Shown: one piece after another, positions 59,634-64,000 of the stretch
Layout: every line of letters starts with the position of its first letter
Position numbering within the stretch: position 1 is the stretch's first letter
DNA from: Nitrospirota bacterium
Lineage (GTDB): Bacteria; Nitrospirota; Leptospirillia; Leptospirillales; Leptospirillaceae
Assembly: GCA_021810805.1 (NCBI GenBank)
Contig: JAJZHW010000001.1
Location: forward strand, 1 to 64,000
DNA length: 64,000 nucleotides
Direction: 5' to 3'
Notes under the pieces: model-generated
Databases searched by the model: none
Seen by the model: the letters and a program-made list of their open reading frames with translations, nothing else
Told to the model about the DNA's origin: nothing
Translations under genes and position numbers: made by a program

Positions 59634-60698
59634 ATGAAGGGTGTGAAAGGGACGGGTCTATGGTTTGTTCTTCTTGCATTCATCACCCCCTTGGGGCTGA
59701 TGGGGTGCCGCCACTCCTCCTCGCCTCATGCGGGGAAGGCTTCCGCTCCCATAAGCGTTCAAACGGTGCGACCGGAGAGCACGGGGGGGACCCGTGAGAT
59801 GGGGGTGGCCGGCGTCATCCGGGGAATCCATGAAGCCCTCCTGTCGGCGCGCGTGGCGGGAGAGGTTCAGAGGGTGAATGTGCGTCTGGGGGAGAGGGTC
59901 GTTAAGGGCCAGGCGCTTCTCACGCTCTCCTCGCGAACATTGGGGGCCGATCTCTCCCAGGCCGCGGCTCGGCGGGACTTTGCTGCCAGCAACTATGCCC
60001 GCATCGATCGTCTCTATCAGGACAAGAGCGCCTCCCGGGCCGAATGGGAGGCCGCCCGCCAGTCCCGCGACGAGGCGGAGGCCGCCTATCATGCGGCAAA
60101 GGCCCGGCTTGGCTGGACCACCATTATCTCCCCCTTTCCCGGGCGCATCGTCTCTCGGGTGGCTCAGGAAGGAGAGGAAGTTCAGCCGGGGACCCCTCTG
60201 TTGACGGTTGCTGACGACCGGAGGCTGGAGGTGGTGGCTCATGTGCCGGATGCCTTGGTATCTGGGCTGGCCCCCGCCTCTCCGGTGCGATTTGTCTCTC
60301 ATGGCCATGAGTATGCCGGGCGTCTGGTGGAGATTTCGTCGGGCTCCGATCCGGTCACTCATACCGTTCCGGTGAAGGTGCTTCTTGCCCGCACACGGAA
60401 GGCGACGGCGAAGGATCGAAACGCTGGCCTGCGTCCGGGGGGCTTCGGCAAGCTCTACATTCCTGTTCCCGGTCGGGCTGCCATTCGTGTGCCGGCCAAG
60501 GCCCTCATTGACCATGAGGGCCTCCATGAACTCTTTGTCGTCACATCGGGCCATGCCGAACTCCGTTATGTCAGGGTGGGGCGATCTGTCGGCGACATGG
60601 TGGAGATCCTCTCGGGCCTGTCTCCGACAGAAGAGGTCGTGTTGGATCCCCCCTCCACGCTTGTTGACGGGATGGCCGTTTCCGGGGGAGTGCGATGA
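59634..60698 (+). CDS. RND efflux membrane fusion protein (periplasmic adaptor)
   Basis: A 354-residue adaptor with a lipoprotein signal (LLAFITPLGLMGC), a barrel-sandwich/lipoyl domain (ALLSARVAGEVQRVNVRLGERVVKGQALL), a coiled hairpin (RIDRLYQDKSASRAEWEAARQSRDEAEAAYHAAKARL, quoted in part) and the beta-barrel. ATG 59634 is preferred because AGAGGAGAG lies upstream and it opens the signal peptide; an earlier ATG (59556) overlaps the previous stop. It joins the TolC-like duct to the RND pump that follows. Confidence 0.92.
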   Translation: MKGVKGTGLWFVLLAFITPLGLMGCRHSSSPHAGKASAPISVQTVRPESTGGTREMGVAGVIRGIHEALLSARVAGEVQRVNVRLGERVVKGQALLTLSSRTLGADLSQAAARRDFAASNYARIDRLYQDKSASRAEWEAARQSRDEAEAAYHAAKARLGWTTIISPFPGRIVSRVAQEGEEVQPGTPLLTVADDRRLEVVAHVPDALVSGLAPASPVRFVSHGHEYAGRLVEISSGSDPVTHTVPVKVLLARTRKATAKDRNAGLRPGGFGKLYIPVPGRAAIRVPAKALIDHEGLHELFVVTSGHAELRYVRVGRSVGDMVEILSGLSPTEEVVLDPPSTLVDGMAVSGGVR

Positions 60699-63600
60699 GT
60701 CAGGACGACGTCTCTTCGAGGAAAAATCAAGAAGGTCATCCACCTTCAGGGAAAATCGGGATTGCCGGTACGGTTGCCCGCTTCTTCATCGACAGTCGTC
60801 TGACCCCGATCTTTGTCATCGTCGCCCTTCTTGTGGGAGGGCTCGCCGTCATGAGGACGCCCCGGGAGGAGGATCCTCAGATCCGGGTTCCCATGATGGA
60901 TCTCTTTATCCCCTATCCGGGCGCCTCTCCCCGGGAGGTGGAGAAGAGCGTCACCGAGCCGATCGAACGCCATCTCGACCGCATGAAGGGCGTCAAGGCC
61001 GTCTACTCCCAGTCCATGAGGGGAGAAGCCCTGGTGACAGTCCGCTTCCGGGTGGGGCAGTCCATGGGAGAGAGCCTGGTCAAGGTCTATAATGAAGTGA
61101 TGAAGGCCCGAGCCTATCTGCCGACGGGAACGGGCTCCATTCTCGTCCGTCCCAAGGACATCAATGACGTGCCGGTCCTGGCGGTGACCCTCTCTTCCCG
61201 GACACTGTCGGACTTTGACCTGACCCGCATTGCCTCGCGGATCGTTAGTCGCCTCAAGAGAATTCCCGGGACTGGTTCGGTCTACACCATCGGAGGCCGC
61301 CATCGGATGATCCGGATTCGGCTTGATCCGTCGGCCATGAAGGCCTTCGATCGGTCTCCCCTCGATGTGGCAGGGGCCCTGGCCCGCTCCAATGTGAGCC
61401 TGGCCCTGGGAAGCTTCGACCGAAACGATACCTCCTTTCGTGTGGGGCTCTCCGGCAGCCTCAAGACGGCCGATGATGTGAAGAATCTCGTGGTAGGGGT
61501 TTCGGACGGACACACTATCCGGCTTTCCCAGATTTCCCGGATTACCGACGGACCCGAGCCGGTCTCGCACTATGTCTGGAAGGGATATGGCGGAGCACGC
61601 GCCCCTCTTCCGGACGAGACGGCGGTGACCATTGTCTTGGCCAAGAAGAAGGGGATCAATGCGGTCACCGTGGCCCATGCGGTCCTCCGGAAGGTCCACG
61701 ACCTTCAGGGAACGATCATTCCTTCGGGGGTCACGGTCACGGTGCCCCGAAACTATGGCCATACGGCCAACGAAAAGGCCAACGACCTTCTCCTTCACCT
61801 GATGGTCGCCACGGCTTCGGTGATCCTTCTGATCGGGCTGGCCCTGGGGATCCGGGAGACGGGGATCGTGGCGGTGGCCATTCCGGTGACACTGTCCCTC
61901 ACCCTGTTCATCTCGATGATGATCGGCTACACGATCAATCGGGTGACCCTCTTCGCCCTGATCTTTTCCATCGGAATTCTGGTGGATGATGCCATCGTCA
62001 TCGTGGAGAACATCTATCGACACTTCCACTTTCTGGGGGGCCATCGGGATCGCCAGACCCTTATCGACCGTGCCATCGTGGCCGTCTCCGAGGTCGGCAA
62101 TCCGACCATTCTGGCCACCTTCACGGTGATCGGGGCGCTCCTTCCCATGGCCTTTGTCAGCGGGCTGATGGGGCCCTACATGCGCCCCATTCCCGTCAAC
62201 GCCTCCCTGGCCATGATCGGATCCCTTCTGGTGGCACTGATCGTGACCCCCTACATGGCCGTTCGCCTGATCCGGCCAGGAGTCCACGCGGCGAAGGCCA
62301 CCGGGAAGCTCGAACTCAGGATTCGCCATTTCTATCGACTGCTCATGGAGCCCCTCATCGATTCCGGGAAAAAGCGGATGCTCTTTCTGGGAGGGGTCGT
62401 GGTGTTGACGGTAGGGTCGATGCTGTTCTTCTATTCCCGGACGATCCTGCTCAAGATGCTCCCCTTCGACAACAAGAGCGAGATCGATGTCGTGGTGGAC
62501 ATGCCGGCGGGAACGACCCTCGAGCGCACGGCCGCCGTGGTGCGCGATCTGGAGAGGATTGCTCGGGAGAATCCTTCCGTCCAGGGTTATGAGGCCTATG
62601 TGGGCACGGCCGCCCCCTTCGACTTTAACGGGTTGGTCCGCCATTACTATCTGCGGGCAGGGAAGAACGTGGGAGAGCTTCACCTCGATCTCCTCCCCAA
62701 GTCCCGAAGAGAGAAGGGGAGCCATGCCATTGCCATGGAGGTCGAACGGAGTCTGGCCGTCCCCTCCCGGCAGCTGGGAGCCCGGATCAAGGTGGTTGAG
62801 GTTCCCCCGGGTCCCCCGGTTTACGCTCCCATCACCGCAGAGATCTATGGCTCCGACTATGGGCGCCTCACTGCGGAAGGTCTTCACATGGCCGATCTCT
62901 TCCGTAAAACGCCGGGAATCATTGATGTCGACACCTCGGTGCGCGATCCCCAGACCCGATATCGGGTGGTCGTCGATCAGGAAAAGGCGGCCCTCTCCGG
63001 GGTGAGTGCCGTAGAGATCGGCCAGGCCCTCTCCCTGGCCCTGCACGGAGAGAGCGGGACCCTCCATACGACCACCGGGAAGGGGCACGTGCCCATTCTG
63101 CTCGAGTATCCCGAGCGGGACCGTTCGAGCATTCGTGACCTTGCCACGGTCTTTGTGCGCGGAGGAACCGGACGCCTCGTTCCTGTGCGCTCCCTTGTCC
63201 ATGTGGAAAAGGTTCCCACGGAGCAGCCCATTAACCGTAAAAATCTTCGCCCGGTCGTCTATGTCACCGGGAATACCATTGGTTCATCGAGAAGTCCTGT
63301 CTATGCGGCGGTGGACCTCTCGCGGGTCGTCGCGGCAGATGCCCGCTCCCGAGGGGTGGAGCTCCGACAGATCTTCACCGGATATCCCTGGTCCACCGAC
63401 CACATGACGGTGCGGTGGGGAGGGGAGTGGCAGGTGACCTTTGTCACCTTCCGGGACATGGGGATCGCCTTCGGGGCGGCGATCATTCTCATTTACCTTC
63501 TCATTGTCGCCGAGTTCGAGAGCTTCATCACGCCCCTTGTGATCATGAGCCCCATCCCCCTGGCCCTTATCGGAGTCATTCCGGGCCACATTCTTCTGGG

Positions 63601-63964
63601 GTCGAACTTCACGGCGACCTCGATGATCGGATTCATCGCGCTGGCCGGAATCATGGTGCGGAACTCGATTCTTCTCGTGGATTTTCTTCATGCGAAAAAG
63701 GCGGAGGGGGTGCCGATTCGCCAGGCCATCCTCGAAACCGGCGCCGTGAGGACCCGTCCCATCCTGCTGACGGCTGCGGCCCTCATTGCAGGCTCCTTCG
63801 TCATTCTCTCCGATCCGATTTTTCGGGGTATGGCCATTGCCCTGCTCTACGGATCGGTGGTCTCGACGCTTCTGACACTCTTCGTCGTCCCTCTTCTGAT
63901 CCTGATGGTGGAAGGGCGCAGCTGGCCAAACCGGAGCCATGAATCCGGACAACGATCATCCTGA
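60695..63964 (+). CDS. RND-family efflux pump (AcrB/HAE-like permease)
   Basis: A 1089-residue proton-driven pump with twelve membrane helices and two large periplasmic loops. Proton-relay residues are in helix 4, GILVDDAIVIVENIYRHF (Asp-Asp). The N-terminal motif reads TPREEDPQIRVPMMDLFIPYPGAS and the porter-domain start EVEKSVTEPIERHL, typical of one RND subgroup. Lack of the Met-cluster of CusA or the CzcA signature leaves the substrate open. ATG 60695 overlaps the adaptor stop (ATGA), so the three pump genes are coupled. A 1.09-kb-residue length is normal for RND. Confidence 0.95.
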   Translation: MSQDDVSSRKNQEGHPPSGKIGIAGTVARFFIDSRLTPIFVIVALLVGGLAVMRTPREEDPQIRVPMMDLFIPYPGASPREVEKSVTEPIERHLDRMKGVKAVYSQSMRGEALVTVRFRVGQSMGESLVKVYNEVMKARAYLPTGTGSILVRPKDINDVPVLAVTLSSRTLSDFDLTRIASRIVSRLKRIPGTGSVYTIGGRHRMIRIRLDPSAMKAFDRSPLDVAGALARSNVSLALGSFDRNDTSFRVGLSGSLKTADDVKNLVVGVSDGHTIRLSQISRITDGPEPVSHYVWKGYGGARAPLPDETAVTIVLAKKKGINAVTVAHAVLRKVHDLQGTIIPSGVTVTVPRNYGHTANEKANDLLLHLMVATASVILLIGLALGIRETGIVAVAIPVTLSLTLFISMMIGYTINRVTLFALIFSIGILVDDAIVIVENIYRHFHFLGGHRDRQTLIDRAIVAVSEVGNPTILATFTVIGALLPMAFVSGLMGPYMRPIPVNASLAMIGSLLVALIVTPYMAVRLIRPGVHAAKATGKLELRIRHFYRLLMEPLIDSGKKRMLFLGGVVVLTVGSMLFFYSRTILLKMLPFDNKSEIDVVVDMPAGTTLERTAAVVRDLERIARENPSVQGYEAYVGTAAPFDFNGLVRHYYLRAGKNVGELHLDLLPKSRREKGSHAIAMEVERSLAVPSRQLGARIKVVEVPPGPPVYAPITAEIYGSDYGRLTAEGLHMADLFRKTPGIIDVDTSVRDPQTRYRVVVDQEKAALSGVSAVEIGQALSLALHGESGTLHTTTGKGHVPILLEYPERDRSSIRDLATVFVRGGTGRLVPVRSLVHVEKVPTEQPINRKNLRPVVYVTGNTIGSSRSPVYAAVDLSRVVAADARSRGVELRQIFTGYPWSTDHMTVRWGGEWQVTFVTFRDMGIAFGAAIILIYLLIVAEFESFITPLVIMSPIPLALIGVIPGHILLGSNFTATSMIGFIALAGIMVRNSILLVDFLHAKKAEGVPIRQAILETGAVRTRPILLTAAALIAGSFVILSDPIFRGMAIALLYGSVVSTLLTLFVVPLLILMVEGRSWPNRSHESGQRSS

Positions 63965-64000
63965 TTCTTCGGGGGAAGCCTTATCGGATTCCCCCACCGA
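63939..64000 (+). CDS. Possible next gene of the RND operon, N-terminus only
   Basis: From ATG 63939 the frame stays open to the end of the window: 20 complete codons and two bases, reading MNPDNDHPDSSGEALSDS and on. It overlaps the pump gene by 26 bp. The residues are acidic and polar with no recognisable motif, and GGAG lies too close for a normal ribosome site, so a chance frame is possible. Confidence 0.3.
   Translation, partial: MNPDNDHPDSSGEALSDSPT

Noticed and set aside
60746-63202. An 818-codon minus-strand open frame inside the RND pump gene
   Set aside because: Composition (His/Asp/Gly/Arg-rich) and complete overlap with a clear RND pump show it is a reading-frame shadow.

Overview
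The window is a gene-dense, GC-rich (about 60 % by eye) bacterial chromosome segment with no rRNA, tRNA or CRISPR array. Gram-negative features are plentiful: several outer-membrane barrel-like proteins, lipoproteins, an RND efflux operon with its own outer-membrane factor, and a periplasmic DegP. Gene content (MerA, Dyp peroxidase, ThyX, Amt/PII, DsrE-like proteins, gamma-class carbonic anhydrase) and protein style suggest an acidophilic, Leptospirillum-like member of the Nitrospirota. That assignment is inference, not something the sequence proves.

Layout. 1-1003: end of the Pst phosphate system (pstB fragment, phoU) and a terminator. 1168-3886: mercury resistance module with a MerR-type promoter, a small Cys-Cys membrane protein, an HMA-fused MerA and MerR. 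4245-12332: exported proteins, thyX, a HAD phosphatase, a 2-Cys peroxiredoxin, an HD-GYP protein, a lipoprotein and a gamma-carbonic anhydrase. 12338-18215: histidine kinase, response regulator, degP, ruvC-ruvA-ruvB. 18272-25184: an exported protein, an SDH-type protease and a tightly packed run (ABM protein, PP-loop ATPase, radical SAM, deacetylase, two unknowns, fructose-1,6-bisphosphatase). 25224-28655: aldehyde dehydrogenase, a 43-residue membrane protein and an exported unknown. 28980-33520: a Ycf48-like protein, then an overlapping run of a membrane-anchored unknown, three DsrE/F/H-like proteins and two ABC permeases. 33555-36490: a degenerate GGDEF protein, a Cys/Met PLP enzyme and a DUF2231-like membrane protein. 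36507-40243: a nitrogen module (sigma-54-type promoter, porin, amt, PII). 40285-46404: Dyp peroxidase, cytochrome b561, EamA transporter, PLD-type nuclease and thioredoxin 2. 46480-52696: aminopeptidase N, a YHS-SLOG fusion, a YnfA-like protein, uvrB and a small membrane protein. 52905-54643: an insertion sequence. 54923-57654: a diguanylate cyclase with a coupled unknown partner. 57791-64000: an ArsR-type regulator with an RND efflux operon that runs off the window.

How the parts work together. The clearest regulatory logic is nitrogen-related. Two sigma-54-type (-24/-12) promoters lie at 36620-36636 (+) and 7279-7296 (-). Both have inverted-repeat candidate enhancer sites about 70-115 bp upstream, and both sets share the 12-mer GGACAAAAATGT. 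One drives porin-amt-glnK, whose PII protein carries Phe instead of Tyr at the usual uridylylation position 51. The other drives an exported protein of unknown function.

The most unusual operon is at 30099-33520, where DsrE-like sulfur-relay proteins sit in one transcription unit with two Opp/Dpp-type permeases but no ATPase, binding protein or DsrC. Cyclic-di-GMP signalling is represented by a GGDEF enzyme, an HD-GYP enzyme with a zinc ribbon and a degenerate GGDEF protein.
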